64,000 bases of DNA from assembly GCF_042477335.2 (NCBI RefSeq), contig NC_091255.1:31412501-31476500 (forward strand). Direction: 5' to 3'. This stretch comes from Ovis canadensis (taxonomy: Eukaryota > Chordata > Mammalia > Artiodactyla > Bovidae). The notes beneath the pieces were generated by a model that saw only the letters and a list, made by a program, of their open reading frames with translations, searched no databases and was not told the origin of the DNA. How positions within the stretch are numbered: the stretch's first letter is position 1; each line of letters opens with the position of its first letter. Positions 1-10,844 of the stretch are shown one piece after another. A program made the translations under genes and the position numbers.

Positions 1-810
1 AGGCCGGGCCTGGGTGCTGGGAGGTGGGAAAGGAACTGTGCAGCTGTGGGCCACCACAGGGGCTCAACAGTGCACCCCACCTTCCTTGCAGTCTTGTCAC
101 TGGGGCAGGTGGTTCTGAAAAGTCTCGCTGGGCCCTCACCCAGCGGGACTGAGACACGAGTCTCTTTGCGGTCCATTCATTGGGCATTAGTTGTGTGCAG
201 ACTCTGTCCCAGGCACTGCGGTTCAGTGGAGAACAAGGAAAACCAAATCCAGAGAAGATGCACAGTGCGTGAGCAAACAGAGATCAACAGGATAATTTCA
301 AAGAGTCGGGGGAGGTATTTTAGCTAGAGTGGTCAGAGAGCCTTCTTTGAGGAAGGGACATTGTTGAGGCCCCTTTGGCTAAGGGGATTCATTTCAAGGG
401 CCTGTGGGTTGTGGGGCAGCACAGGGCCTCAGCAACCCGAAGCCTTTGAGAGGCGACTTGAGCTCTCACACATGCTCCTTAGAAAGGAGGGTCTGATTGG
501 GATGGCTTCGTCAGCTTCCTGATGGAGCATTCTGACTAGAGAGAGCGCTATGCTGTGTGTCTCAGGTGTAGCCTCCCATGCTTCTAGCCTGAACATGGTC
601 CCCTTGGCCTGAGTGAGCACTGGTCCCTGGGCCAGTCAACTGAGATGGTGGTATTGGTTAATTTCACAAGGCCGTTACTGAGAGGGGCTGTGGGCAAGGC
701 GGGCCCCCTGGAACAGTGTCCCGGCCTCTCTCCAGTTCACCCTGACACGAGCACCATCTGATTCACCTCCCCACCAGGCTGTGTCCTGCCCACACTTCCT
801 TCACCCTTTA

Positions 811-928
811 ATTTTTTTAATTTTTTGTCTGTGCTACTTGGCATGTGGAATCTCAGTTCCTCAACCAGGCACCGAACCTTTGTACTGGAAGCGTGAAGTT
901 TTAACCACTGGACCACTAGGGAAGTCCC
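811..928 (-). repeat. CHR-type tRNA-Glu SINE
   Basis: On the plus strand a T-rich start is followed by gtgctacttggcatgtgg and ends accactagggaagtccc. This is the reverse complement of the SINE head. Old and diverged. Confidence 0.75.
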
Positions 929-1347
929 TTCCTTCAACCTTTAGTCTCCATCTTTTGCCCTCCTTGGCCCTCCTCTTCCTCGCACCCTCTGCAGGCCAGC
1001 CCAGGCAGCCAGATGCTGGCATTCTCCCTCCCACCGCAGGGGTCCTGCCCCCTGGGTGCTCTGCCTGTAGGCCGAGGAGTCACATCCACTCGGGCCCGTG
1101 GACCCCAATGGTTTTACCCCTTCTTGAGCTGCAGAAACCCCCATTCGCATGAAATCTTACCCCAAATCACAGTATAAATGGGCAGCAGGCAAGTCACTGT
1201 TGGAGGAGAAAGGAGTAGAGAGGGTACCCCCCTCCACCAGGGAAACCTGTTCCACTGTACACAGGGAGGAAGCGAGAGGTGGACACTGGGAGTTCCTCAT
1301 TCCGAGTCACGGGCTGGCTGGTGGCAGGGGAAGAGAGAGAAAACCAC

Positions 1348-1490
1348 CATTTATTGAGTGAGCACCGCCTGTGTGCAAACACTCTGCTAGAAGCTTTTAA
1401 CAGTGTATCTCTTTCTGTCAGCTGGCAGTGTGGGTAGGTAGTGTCACTCTGCCCATGAGGAAGTGGAGGCTCAGGGAGGTCCCCCTCCCC
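1348..1490 (-). repeat. MIR-like ancient SINE
   Basis: Reads like reverse-strand MIR: ttattgagtgagcaccgcct, then an aagcttttaacag-like portion, then cccatgaggaagtggaggct. Divergent; the edges are approximate. Confidence 0.5.
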
Positions 1491-1597
1491 TGACACACCT
1501 GTGAAGGCTGGGCTGTCTCATAAGGGATGCTGGCCCAGCTCCCACCTGGGCCTGGGCACTTTCTGGCCCTCATGGTGTCTCCTTCCCCTGTCTGTAG

Positions 1598-1802
1598 GTG
1601 GCTCATTTCCCCTTTAAGAACAACATGAGCTTCGTGGTCCTGATGCCCACCCGCTTTGAGTGGAATGTGTCCCAGGTGCTGGCCAACCTGACCTGGGACA
1701 TTTTGCACCAGCCCTTGCTGCGGGAGAGGCCCACCAAGGTCCAGCTGCCTAAGCTGCATCTCAAATACCAACTGGACCTGGTGGCCACCCTCAGCCAGCT
1801 GG
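1598..1802 (+). CDS. SERPINF2: SERPINF2 penultimate coding exon
   Basis: The acceptor is ctgtag at 1592-1597 and the donor is gtaagg from 1803. The exon enters at phase 0 and leaves one nucleotide (G). It encodes VAHFPFKNN through DLVATLSQL, typical serpin sheet and helix segments, and carries N-glycosylation sequons (NMS, NVS, NLT). Confidence 0.95.
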
Positions 1803-2835
1803 GTAAGGAGGCCGGGCATGGGACAGCCCCCCACTCAGGCTAGGTGGGGTGGGTGAGGAGGAAGTTTCCAGCTGGCAGGTCAGAGTCAGAGCTAGCCTTG
1901 TGTCCTGGACTTTTCTGGGGCTTAGGGAGGTGAAAACCTTTGGATCCTCTGTCCTGGGGAGGGGTGCGTGGCTCAGCCATTGAGGGCCTTCTCTGCTCAA
2001 GACTGAGCACTGTAAAGAATCCTGAGTGGAGAGCCAGAGTGGCACATGAGCCTCCCTGGCTCCCCTGCAAGAGGCACGGGAAGCCCACCATGAGCCAGGA
2101 GCTCAGTCTTATGGGGTGGGCAGGTGAGGAATAAAGTACTTAGAATTCAGCATAAGTGTTAAGATTGAAGGCTTCTCTCCAGTTCACCCGGGAAAACACT
2201 GAAAATGCACCAGGCACCTATCTGGACTTTGGGGCAGACAATCAGGGAAGGCTTCCTGGAGGAAGGGGCCTTTAAGCTGATACACGAAGGTTAAATAGGA
2301 GTTAACCAGCTCTCTGTGAGTTCAAGGTGTTCCCTGACCAGGATGCCAGACACCCTTCCAGGCAGGTCCAGGCAGCCTGTGGGGCAGAAGGCAGCTCTGA
2401 CCAGCCATCTGCTGCCCCGGGGCAGGCCTGCAGGAGTTATTCCAGGCCCCGGACCTGCGTGGGATCTCCGATGAGAGGCTGGTGGTGTCCAGCGTGCAGC
2501 ATCAGTCGGCGCTAGAGCTCAGCGAGGCCGGCGTGGAGGCGGCCGCGGCAACCAGCACGGCCATGTCCCGCATGTCCCTGTCGTCCTTTGTCGTGAACCG
2601 CCCCTTCCTCTTCTTCATCCTTGAGGACAGCACCAGCCTGCCCCTCTTCGTGGGCAGCGTGAGGAACCCCAACCCTGGCGCGCAGCCGGAGCGCAAGGAG
2701 CAACAGGACTCCCCCAGCAGGGACTCCTTCCAGGACCACAAAGGCCGCCCCCGCGGAGACAAGCCTTTCGACCCAGACTTGAAACTTGGGCCCCCCTCAG
2801 AGGAGGATTACCCTCAGCCTAGCAGCCCCAAGTGA
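1598..2835 (+). CDS. SERPINF2: SERPINF2, alpha-2-antiplasmin, C-terminal part (last two coding exons joined)
   Basis: Secreted serine-protease inhibitor of plasmin made mainly by liver (family knowledge). Only the C-terminal part is in the window: exon 1598-1802 (68 codons plus 1 nt) joins exon 2426-2835 in frame through a split Gly codon. The protein shows the serpin body (start VAHFPFKNN), then a reactive-centre loop rich in Ala and Thr with hinge GVEAAAATS. The scissile pair is Arg-Met, coded at 2569-2574, as in plasmin-inhibiting orthologues. The post-loop strands NRPFLFFI and [12 protein letters not shown] follow. A long acidic/Lys tail then ends in a C-terminal Lys; in this family the tail docks on plasminogen kringles. 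No stop or frameshift is seen. Upstream exons lie outside the window. SERPINF1 follows in the same orientation about 7 kb downstream. Identity is near certain; full gene integrity cannot be judged. Confidence 0.96.
1803..2425 (+). other. SERPINF2: SERPINF2 last intron
   Basis: Intron of 623 nt bounded by GT (1803) and AG (2424-2425). An ancient-repeat-like stretch (ggaaggcttcctggaggaag, near 2245) is visible; nothing else is recognised. Confidence 0.75.
2426..2835 (+). CDS. SERPINF2: SERPINF2 last coding exon, reactive loop and C-terminal tail
   Basis: The acceptor AG is at 2424-2425. The first two bases complete Gly, and the exon then reads [14 protein letters not shown]. It includes the Arg(2569-2571)-Met(2572-2574) reactive bond and ends with Lys and TGA at 2833-2835. 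Confidence 0.95.
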
Positions 2836-3535
2836 GGGGCTGTGGCCTCCAGCATCCCGAGTCTCTGCTTGGACCAACCTCTCAACTTGTGTGACTCTTT
2901 CCAAAAACAGCTTTGTGGGATTGGGGCTGGGGGCCTGGGGAGGCCAGTCTGGGAGAGGGGAGGAAGGGAGCCGTTCTCTTGTCTCCTCTTGGGGAGTTTG
3001 GGGTGGGGTGGCGCTGGGAGGAGGGCAGGTGTCAGGGAACCATGGGCCTCGGTCCCATATCGCTTCTTCCAATGGGGCCCAGAGGGTGTCCTGGTTTGGG
3101 GCTCAGACAGAGGGGCAGCGGTAGATCGTTTTGTCAGGAAGGTAGGTAGTTTATTCCCTAGGGCAGCTGTGTGCCTCCACACTTGTTTACCAGAGAGGGA
3201 GGGACAGGGAGGAGGGGACACCCTGGCCGAGGAGAAGGGGCGGCCGCCTTGAGGTTGCACAACACGGGTGGAGGTTGAGCTCCCCGCACCCCTGCCTCCT
3301 GAGCTGCCCAGGGCCCACCAGCCTCCTGCCCACTGTCACCCCAGTCTCCCCGCTGGTCCTCGGAGGTGCCAACACTGCCAAGACTCCTCTTCTTCCTTCT
3401 CCCCTCTGCCCCCTCTGCGCGGCGTCTCAGCGGCTGAGAGGGTGGGGAAGGGGGGGCGTTAGCTCCTGAAGGCTCTTTTGTAAAGTTTTTGTAGTGATTT
3501 TTACGCCACGTGAATAAAGAATGAATGGCCCTGTC
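2836..3535 (+). other. SERPINF2: SERPINF2 3'UTR
   Basis: GC-rich untranslated region of about 700 nt after the TGA. It ends at a canonical AATAAA at 3513-3518, with cleavage expected near 3535. No repeat is evident inside it. Confidence 0.75.
3513..3518 (+). terminator. SERPINF2: SERPINF2 polyadenylation signal
   Basis: Canonical AATAAA about 680 nt after the stop codon, followed within 30 nt by a T/G-rich stretch. It is the only canonical signal between the stop and the intergenic repeats. Confidence 0.8.
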
Positions 3536-4667
3536 TGCTTTGATGCCATTGTTCGGGGTATGGGTGGGAACACAGGGTGCTGGGGGAAGGCGGGAATGAG
3601 GCTACCGAGCAGACAAGCGGAGAACCAGCTGGGCTCCGGGGAGCAGCCCTTTCCTTGCCACGTCTGGCCTCTGGCCACGTGCCAGCCCTTGTCCAGCGCG
3701 CAGGCCCTCTGACCTCGCCAGCCTGGCTCTGCTCTCAGCCTGGTCCTCTCTCCGGGCCTCAGGCAACCGGCAACAAAGGTGGCCCAGAATAGCGCCAGCC
3801 TCTTGGTTTGGGAGAAGAACTGGCAATTAGGGAGCTAGAGGAATTTCTAATTACACGCCGGCCCCCTCTGTCAGGAGCTGGCGCCCGCCAGCCGGGAAAG
3901 GGAGGGGAGCAGGCGGCTGGGAGCACGGGCTCCAGCTGGAGACTGTCAGCGCCTGAGGATTTGGGGGAAGCGACTGGGGGCACCTGGGCACAGGGCTGAG
4001 GGCCACATGGCTGTCCACGTGGGTGGGCTCTTGTCTGTGAGTGCAGGTGTCTGTGTGGAAGCAGCCACTAGCAGCCCTGTGGTGCAGTGGGTAAGAGCAA
4101 GTCCCTAGGACAGGCTCTGGCTTCTAACAAACCAGCAGGGTGGGGAGATGAGAAATAAGCCAACAAGCGACATACATGGTGTGTCAGAGGGGGATGAGTG
4201 CTCTGCTGAGAAGTAAAGCAGGGAAGGCCTCCCTGAGGAGGTGACTTTGGAGCAGAGACTAGAAGGAGGTGAGGGCAGGCACTAGGGGGACATCCTGAAG
4301 AAGAGCATCCCAGGCAGAGGAGTGGGAGCTGCCAAAAGGTTTGGGATGAGCAGGAGATCCGTGGGGCTGGAGGAGAGAGAGAATTGTAAAGAGATCGTCG
4401 GAAAGTTACTGGGATAAATCGGCCAGCCCGCCCGCTTAATTTTCCCACTCCTGAGTTTTCTTCAGTTCTCTCCTGTCTATTCGGGCTCTAGCCACCATTT
4501 GGCTCTAGCCATCACACCCAGGGCTGCCTTGACTACATCTTCTGCCCTGTGAATACTTGTCAGGTGCCTCTGCTGGGCCCAGCAGCACCCCACGCTCTAG
4601 GGCTGCAGTGATCCAAAAGCGAACAAGATCCTCCCCCACAGAATCTAAATCTGGTGGTAGACTGGTC

Positions 4668-4860
4668 TAGTCCAGCAGTCCCCCACCTCCGGGATCTAAT
4701 GCCTGATGATCTGAGGTGGAGCTGCTGTAATAATAATAAAGTGCACAAGAAATGTAAGGTGCTTGAAACATCCCCAAATCATCCCCTATCCCGCTGGGTC
4801 CCTGGAAAAACTATCTTTCACAAAACCGCTACCAGGTACCAAAAAGGTTAGGGATGCTGG
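4668..4860. repeat. hAT-type non-autonomous DNA transposon copy 1
   Basis: Contains gatctaatgcctgatgatct, a taataataataaagtgcac stretch, and an end resembling tgccaaaaaggttggggac (here accaaaaaggttagggatg). It is clearly the same element as 24071-24262. The family name was not assigned. Confidence 0.6.
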
Positions 4861-4900
4861 TCTAGACAATAAACAAGTTAAAATTTTGGATTGAAGTATA

Positions 4901-5115
4901 GGGCTTCCCAGGTGGCCCAGTGGGTGAAAACTCCATCTGCAATGCTGGAGACACAGGAGATGCTGGTTTGATCCCTGGGTCGGGAAGATCCTCTGGAGGA
5001 GGGCATGGCAACCTGCTCCAGTACTCTTGCCTGGAGAATGCCATGGACAGAGGAGCCGGGCAGGCTACAGTTCATAGGGTCACAAAGAATCAGACATGAC
5101 TTAGCAACTGAGCAT
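4901..5115 (+). repeat. Bov-tA SINE
   Basis: Starts gggcttcccaggtggcccag (tRNA-like head) and runs through gggcatggcaacctgctcca to cagacatgactt. Sense orientation, followed by a Bov-A-like tail to about 5185. Confidence 0.85.
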
Positions 5116-6582
5116 GCACGCATGCATAGTATGCTGAAGCATAATGAGCTGGACACGACAAAGAGATGGAACAACAACAAAAGCGTAATGAATTTGTTTC
5201 ATGAACCGTGCGCCCCTGTGCAGGTCAAGAAGCAGTACTCATTCTCCTGACTCCTGATAATGGACTAGTTTCTCCTGGTTTTGAACTTGAAATAAAAGAA
5301 GCATGCAATCCGTGCTCCCTGGTGCCTGGCTCTTTTCATTTAACCTCCTGTTTTATGAGATTCATCAGTGCCATGGGGATGGCGATTATTTACTCCCTGT
5401 GGAAGAATTTAATTGAGGGGCGCCATGGTCTGAAGTAAGCTCTGGAAGGCTCATTTGGATGTCGGGTGAGCAGACATCGAGGGACAAATGCAGGAGGAGG
5501 GAGGCTGGTTAGCAGGCAAGAGTCGAGTCGTAGGTGGCTTGGCCCAGGGTGCTGGCTGTGGAAATGCAGGGAGGTGACCAGACTTCAAGTATGTTGTGCA
5601 GATAGATGTTACAGAATTTGTGCATAGATTATAGCGGAGATGAGGGAAAGGAGAGACTCGCAGATGTAGGGTTCATCATTCAAATCCCCGGATTTTTGTC
5701 TTGAGAAGATGAGTTTTACTGAGATGGGAATCTGAGTGAGGGACAGACTTTAGGATTGATTGGAGATGTCCATTTTGAACATGACTGAAATGCTACATTG
5801 ATACAGAGCGGCCTTATGTCCCAGTGTGCCCCAGGCAGTTCGAGTTATGTCTGTGGATCCAGTTTAATTCACAGCACCTATTTTTGATCTTAGAAGTGTT
5901 TGGATGATGAATTATCTGCTCCTCTCACTTGCTGGGCATCCATGTGGTTATGTCAAAGTTGAGGCTGGAAGTGTGTATTTGGGAACATACAGATGCTTTG
6001 AAAGTCACAGAACTGGCTGATGTCACCTAAGAGGAGATGAAGAGAGAAGAAAGGGGGTCCCAGAATCAAGCCAGCAAGGAAGGTGGAAAAGATGGGGCTT
6101 GTGAGATGGAGAAAAATGGGAGGATGTAGGCAGTCAGGGTTTCAAGAAGGAGGAAGAGTTGGCTGCCTGCTGCCAAGGGCAGAGATGTCTGCTCCTTTGA
6201 CAGCAGTTTCAAAGGAGAGCTGGGCACAGAAGCAGGTTGGAGGTTGAGGAGGGAAAGTGCTAAGACTGTGCCGATGCCACGGTAACTAGCTCTGTCCCGT
6301 GTGGGTGGGAGGAAGGATGGAGAAACGGACAGTAACTCTAAGGGAGACGGCAATGAAGGCAGTGCCTTCAAACAGGGAAGAAACAGAGGCTGTTTTATGG
6401 CTGTGGGATGGCCCTTCAGAGAGGGGCACGTTGATTATGCAAGAGCGGGGCGGCCCATTCAGTGCTGCCGTGACACTCTTGCTACATCCTTGTGCACATA
6501 TGCAGTCTTTTTGGCTCAAACACTTGGAATAAATGAGTTGTGGGTTTGCATTTTCTTTCACTGCCAGGGCTGCCACATACAG

Positions 6583-6885
6583 TCATTATTTTTTTCGAAA
6601 TTTTGGCTGCACCTGGTCTTTGTTGTGGCATGTGGGCTCAGTTGCCCTGCAGCATGTGGGATCTTAATTCTCTGACCAGGGACTGAACCTGTGTCCCCTG
6701 CATTGAATTCTTCTTTTTTTTTTTAATATTTATTTGGCTGTGCCGGGTCTTGGGGCATGCAGGGTCTTTTAGTTGTTGAACACAAACTCTTAGTTGTGAC
6801 ATGTGGGATCTGGTTCCCTGACCAGGGATTGAACCCGGGGTCACTAAGCATGGAGTCTTAGCCTCTGGAGAGCCAGGGAACGCCC
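6583..6885 (-). repeat. Two abutting CHR-type SINE fragments
   Basis: Two consecutive reverse-strand CHR units. The first (6583-6705) lacks its 3' portion (gggactgaacctgtgtcccc, then aattc). The second (6711-6882) starts in a T-run and ends agagccagggaacgccc. Confidence 0.7.
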
Positions 6886-7440
6886 ACGCTAAATATGGTT
6901 ATGCACAACTTTGCTGTTTGTTGCCAGATTGTTCTTCAGAGGGGTTGTATCAATTTATGCTCCCATAAGGAGGGCCCAAGAGATCCTAGCTGTCCGCATG
7001 CTCACTAGTACTTGGTATTCTCAGAAGCTCCAGTTTAGCCCATCTGAAGAGTGTGAAGTACACTCATCAAAGTATGGTTTTAATTTGCATTCCCTTGATT
7101 AGCTGGTGAAAAAAACATCTATTCATAAGTTTATTAGACACTCAGGAGTCTTCATCTGTGAATTACCTGGGCCTGTTTTTCTGTTGAATTGTTTTATCTA
7201 TTTGTAATTATTGCTCTGTTAGTAATCTTGTCAGTTACCTGTGTTACAAACATTTTCTCTTAGTGTGAGGTTTGTCTTTTCATTTTGTTTTATGGTACCT
7301 GTTCACGAGAACACGTTTTTAATTTTAGTGCCAAATTTATCAGTCTTTCACAATTTGTGCTTCTTCTGGTGTCTTGTCTAAACAAGCATTCCTATTCAGA
7401 GACCACAAAGAAACCCATCTATACATTTTTCTAAAATGTT
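6886..7440 (-). repeat. LINE-1 fragment, antisense
   Basis: Reads as the reverse strand of an L1 ORF2/3' region: a ttgccagattgttcttcaga-like segment, aatttgcattcccttgatta, and attacctgggcctgtttttc. Old; ends unclear. Confidence 0.55.
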
Positions 7441-7480
7441 TACATTTTTTTTCCAGTTGTGTATATCTGTTTGTACTTGC

Positions 7481-7501
7481 TTTTTTTTTTTTTTTTTTTT
7501 T
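7481..7501. repeat. Poly(T) tract
   Basis: Uninterrupted T-run of about 21 nt, consistent with the A-tail of an antisense retroelement. Confidence 0.8.
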
Positions 7502-7959
7502 AATGGAAGAGAAGGAATGAGTGGCTTTATTTCTTTGCCAGGCAAAGGGGAAACCACAGTAGGCTATTGCCTCAAGAACTGTGGCCCCTAAATTTGTTTT
7601 TTTAAGGCATTAAAATTATCTCTGAAAGGATCCATACAAAAGAGATTATTACTACCTGTCTCCAGGGAGTGTGGACTCAGGTGACTGGAGATCAGAGGGA
7701 AAAGAAGACATTCTCTTTAGATAGTTTTGAGTTTTGAACATATGAACAAAATACCTGTTCAAAAATAAGTTGAATAATTTAAATAAAAATTCATTAAAAA
7801 GGTGCTGCAAAAACAGAAATTGTTTTCCAGAAACACTTAAATCTCTAATGTACCTGCAGTTAATTTTTGTGTATGTTGTGAAATAGGGATCCAACTTTAG
7901 CTTGTCCACAAAGATAAGTCATGCCTTCCCATGCTTCTTCCTTATTACTCTTTTATTTG

Positions 7960-8157
7960 GGGCTTCCCTGGTGTTCAGATGGTAAAGAATCTGCCTGCAA
8001 CGCGGGAGACCTGGATTCCATCTCTGGGTGGGAAAGACCCCCCGGGAGGAGGGCATGGCAACCCACTCCAGTATTCTTGCCTGGAGAGTCCCGTGGACAG
8101 AAGAGCCTGGTGGGCTACAGTCCATGGGGTCACAAAGGGTCAGACACGACTGAGCAC
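7960..8157 (+). repeat. Bov-tA SINE
   Basis: Full head ggggcttccctggtgttcag, middle ggcaacccactccagtattc, end cagacacgactgagcac. Confidence 0.9.
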
Positions 8158-8160
8158 ATT

Positions 8161-8355
8161 CTTTTACTTGACTTCGCCAGGTCTTAGGGGTGGCACATAG
8201 GATTTTCCATCTTCACTGTGGCAAGCGGGATCTTTTTTCTTTGCTGTGGAATACAAACCCTTAATTGCAGCATGTGGGGTCTAGTTCTCTGACCAGGGAT
8301 CAAACCCAGGCCCCTGCCTTGGGGTCGTGGAACTCTGACTACCAGGAAAGTCCCC
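8161..8355 (-). repeat. CHR-type SINE
   Basis: Reverse-strand unit directly abutting the preceding Bov-tA. Markers are gcagcatgtggggtctagtt, ctgaccagggatcaaaccc and a final ccaggaaagtcccc. Confidence 0.75.
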
Positions 8356-8904
8356 TCCCCATGTCCCTACGATTAGCTTATTCGTATTCATTCTGCAAAA
8401 CAACTTAGACTCATATATTCCAACTTTGCTGCCACGACAACCTGCAGAGCAGTGCCATCCATCAGAAACACAATGAAAACCACATGTAGTTTAAGATTTC
8501 TAGCAGTTACATTAAAAAAGAAATAGGATAAGTTAACCTTAACAGTATATTTATTTAATCCAATATACTAATCAGGGTCAAAATTATTGCTATTATTCAC
8601 ATTATTTTTCATACTAAATATTCAAAATCTAATGTGTATTTTACATTTACAGGTGATCACAGGAGCTCTGTGGCCAGCTGTGGTGAGTGGTTATCATACT
8701 GGATGGCATGGCTGTAGACAGCTATCACAGAATGTGCTACATTATACTGGAAGGATCTAGGCTTGCATCAGCCTGTTTTTAGCCAGTGAGCTTCTGAAGG
8801 ATGGGCACCAAGTCTTAATCATCTATGTACTCCTCCGTGTACCTAGCGAGTGATTTGAGTAGAGGTCCTCAGTTTTTGGTTGAAAAGACTGAACTCTGAC
8901 TGCT

Positions 8905-9660
8905 TTCTTTCCTTTTTAAAAAATTGGGGTATACTTGCTTTACAATGTTGCACAATAAAGTGAATTAGCTATATGTATACATTTATCCCCTCTCTGGGCC
9001 TTCCCTCCCCCTGACCCCACATCCTAGCCACCTGGATCATCACAGAGCACCAAGCTGAGCTCTCTGTGTTATACACAGGTTCCCACTCGCTGTCTGTTTT
9101 ACACATGGTAGTGTGTAGATGGGGCTTCCCTTGCGGCTCAGTCAGTAAAGAATCCGCCCGCAACGTGAAAGACCTGGGTTTGATCCCTGGATTGGGAAGA
9201 TCCCCTGGAGGAGGGCATGGCAACCCACTCTAGTATCTTGCCTGGAGAATCCCCACCGACAAAGGAGCCTGGCAGCTACAGTCCACGGGGTCACAAAGAG
9301 TCGGACACGACTGAGTGACTAAGAGCAGTGTGTTTATGTCAATCCCAATCTGCCAATTCATCCCAGTACCCCCCACCACCCAGGGCCACATGGCCAGTTT
9401 CTATGTCTGTGTCTCTATTCCTGCCCTGCAAATAGGTTCGTCTGTACCATTTTTCTAGATTCTATATATGTGCGTTAATGTACGATGCTTGTTTTTCTCT
9501 TTCTGACTTACTTCACTCTGTATGACAGACACCTGGTCTATCCATGTCTCTAGAAATAACCCAATTTTGTTCCTTTTTATGGCTAATATTCCACTGTATA
9601 TATGCACCACATCTGTATCCATTCATCTGTCGATGGAGAACGCTGACTGTTGACACACTT
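8905..9660 (-). repeat. LINE-1 3' region, antisense, split by a SINE
   Basis: tggggtatacttgctttaca and aataaagtgaattagctata are ruminant L1 3'-end antisense signatures. After the Bov-tA insertion (9122-9327) it continues with tctgacttacttcactctgt and ggctaatattccactgtata. One insertion split by a younger SINE. Confidence 0.65.
9122..9327 (+). repeat. Bov-tA SINE inside L1
   Basis: gggcttcccttgcggctcag head to gtcggacacgactgagtgac end. Inserted into the antisense L1 that flanks it. Confidence 0.9.
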
Positions 9661-9740
9661 TTCTTTACATAAATCTCAACCTGGTTCACTGGGGAGTTCT
9701 ACCCAGGGGCCCTAGCTCGGCTGCCTGGAACCTCACATGA

Positions 9741-9958
9741 AGTGTGTGTGTGTGTTAGTCTCTCAGTTGTGTCCAGCTCTTTGCAACCCATGGACTGTCG
9801 CCAAACAGGCTCCCCTGTCCATGGGATTCTCCAGGCAAGAATGCTGGAGTGGGTAGCCATTTCCTTCTCCAGGGGATCTTCCCGACCCAGGGATTGAACC
9901 TGGGTCTCCTACATTGGCAGGCTGATCTTTTACTGTCTGAGCCACCAGTGAGGGTCCC
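9741..9958 (-). repeat. Bov-tA SINE with a short (TG)n
   Basis: Begins gtgtgtgtgtgtgttagtct, then the reverse of a Bov-tA: cagttgtgtccagctcttt, ctccaggcaagaatgctgga, and gagccaccagtgagggtccc. Confidence 0.88.
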
Positions 9959-10638
9959 CTAAATGTTCTCTTCTTCTAAATATCCCAGAATGCTTTCCCT
10001 TCCTTCTCTGACCCCTCCTTCTCTGAACAACCACTGGGCCTGCGTCAGGACTCATACGTGCCTGGAAAACGTTTCGGTACATTCTCTATAATCATTTCTC
10101 ATGTCAGTATTTCAGTCTCACAATCACACTGCAAGTTTCTTAATGCCCCGAGGTGAGCACAGCCTCGGAGCCCTGCTCCCAGGTGAAATCTACGGTGCCC
10201 AGGTGGGTGCCAGGTACTCACACTCAGCCTTCTCTCAGGACTAATGTTTACGGTACATCTCTCTTCTTCTGCTCAGATATTTTCCCCACTGCCTTGTTTG
10301 ATCTTCAGAAATCAGAGCATTTCAGGGCTGAAAAAAGCACACAGACCTCCCAGTCCCATTCACTCATTTTTCAGTCAAGGGTAGGGAGGAGCCATGAATG
10401 ATGTCTTGCCCCAAATCTCAGTACCAGAACCAAGGACCAGCAAAAACCCGAGTCCCAGTTCTGGACCAGTGTTTCCTCTATTTTGGCTTCCTCCTGGGCC
10501 TCCTGCCAGACTCTTCCTCAGCCTCGCTCCCACCCAGGCTGCCCTCTGGGGATGGGGGGCATGGCCAGGGCTCCAAAGAAAGGTTTGGTGCTTCAGTCTG
10601 ATGTGTGAACTGGGGATGTGTGGCAGAAGGCCAGCAGT

Positions 10639-10684
10639 GGGTTAAAGTTAACACCAGACAATGATGCAATCACAGATGCAATCA
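10639..10684 (+). promoter_or_regulatory. SERPINF1: Candidate SERPINF1 proximal motif cluster
   Basis: GGGTTAAAGTTAAC (10639-10652) resembles a nuclear-receptor DR1/HNF4 or imperfect HNF1 site. TGATGCAAT (10662-10670) matches a C/EBP-ATF composite element. GATGCAATCA occurs twice, at 10663-10672 and 10675-10684. They lie about 60-105 nt upstream of exon 1. Motif match only; function is inferred. Confidence 0.35.
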
Positions 10685-10710
10685 TAGACTCCAAATTGAG
10701 TGCAGGTCGC

Positions 10711-10717
10711 TTTAAGA
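10711..10717 (+). promoter_or_regulatory. SERPINF1: Weak TATA-like element of SERPINF1
   Basis: TTTAAGA lies about 30-35 nt upstream of the inferred exon 1 start. A poor TATA match, so low confidence. Confidence 0.25.
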
Positions 10718-10745
10718 AAGGAGTAGCTGTAATCTGAAGCCTGCT

Positions 10746-10844
10746 GGACGCTGGCTTGGGAGGCAGCAGAAAAGGCTCTGGTGCTCACAGGAGCCCCTCA
10801 GTGTGCAGACCCAGGCTGGGCGTGGAGCGGCGGTGCACCCACAG
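10746..10844 (+). other. SERPINF1: SERPINF1 exon 1, non-coding
   Basis: The segment ggacgctggc...cacccacag closely resembles the start of the human PEDF mRNA as I recall it: ggcagcagaaaaggctctg, cccctcagtgtgcag, gctgggcgtggagc. It ends at a consensus donor gtaaag (10845). The acceptor for exon 2 is at 15277-15278. The transcription start is placed by similarity and could move by tens of bases. Confidence 0.75.

Larger units (their letters stand above)
1..1597 (+). other. SERPINF2: SERPINF2 intron (3' part)
   Basis: No exon of the family was found here; the expected upstream exon lies left of the window. It holds a CHR-type SINE (811-928) and ancient MIR/L2-like sequence near 170-370 and 1348-1490. 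The rest is unremarkable GC-rich intron. Confidence 0.7.
3536..10745. other. SERPINF2-SERPINF1 intergenic region
   Basis: No coding exon is supported. 3536-4660 is GC-rich single-copy sequence plus an ancient-repeat-like piece (about 4100-4330). 4668-9958 is a mosaic of a hAT-type element, Bov-tA and CHR SINEs and antisense L1. 5186-6580 and 9960-10630 hold nothing I can name. The last 110 bases form the SERPINF1 proximal promoter. Confidence 0.7.

Noticed and set aside
1-1597. Possible additional SERPINF2 exon left of 1598
   Set aside because: The family segment expected to precede VAHFPFKNN was not found in any frame, so the whole stretch is treated as intron.
3800-4010. Unusual stretch around ctaattacacgccggccccc that could be a conserved enhancer
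   Set aside because: It looks non-repetitive, but without an alignment there is no evidence of conservation or function.
7960-8030. tRNA-like heads (B-box-like gttcgatcc) in many SINEs
   Set aside because: They are tRNA-Glu-derived SINE promoters without an intact cloverleaf, so no tRNA gene is called.
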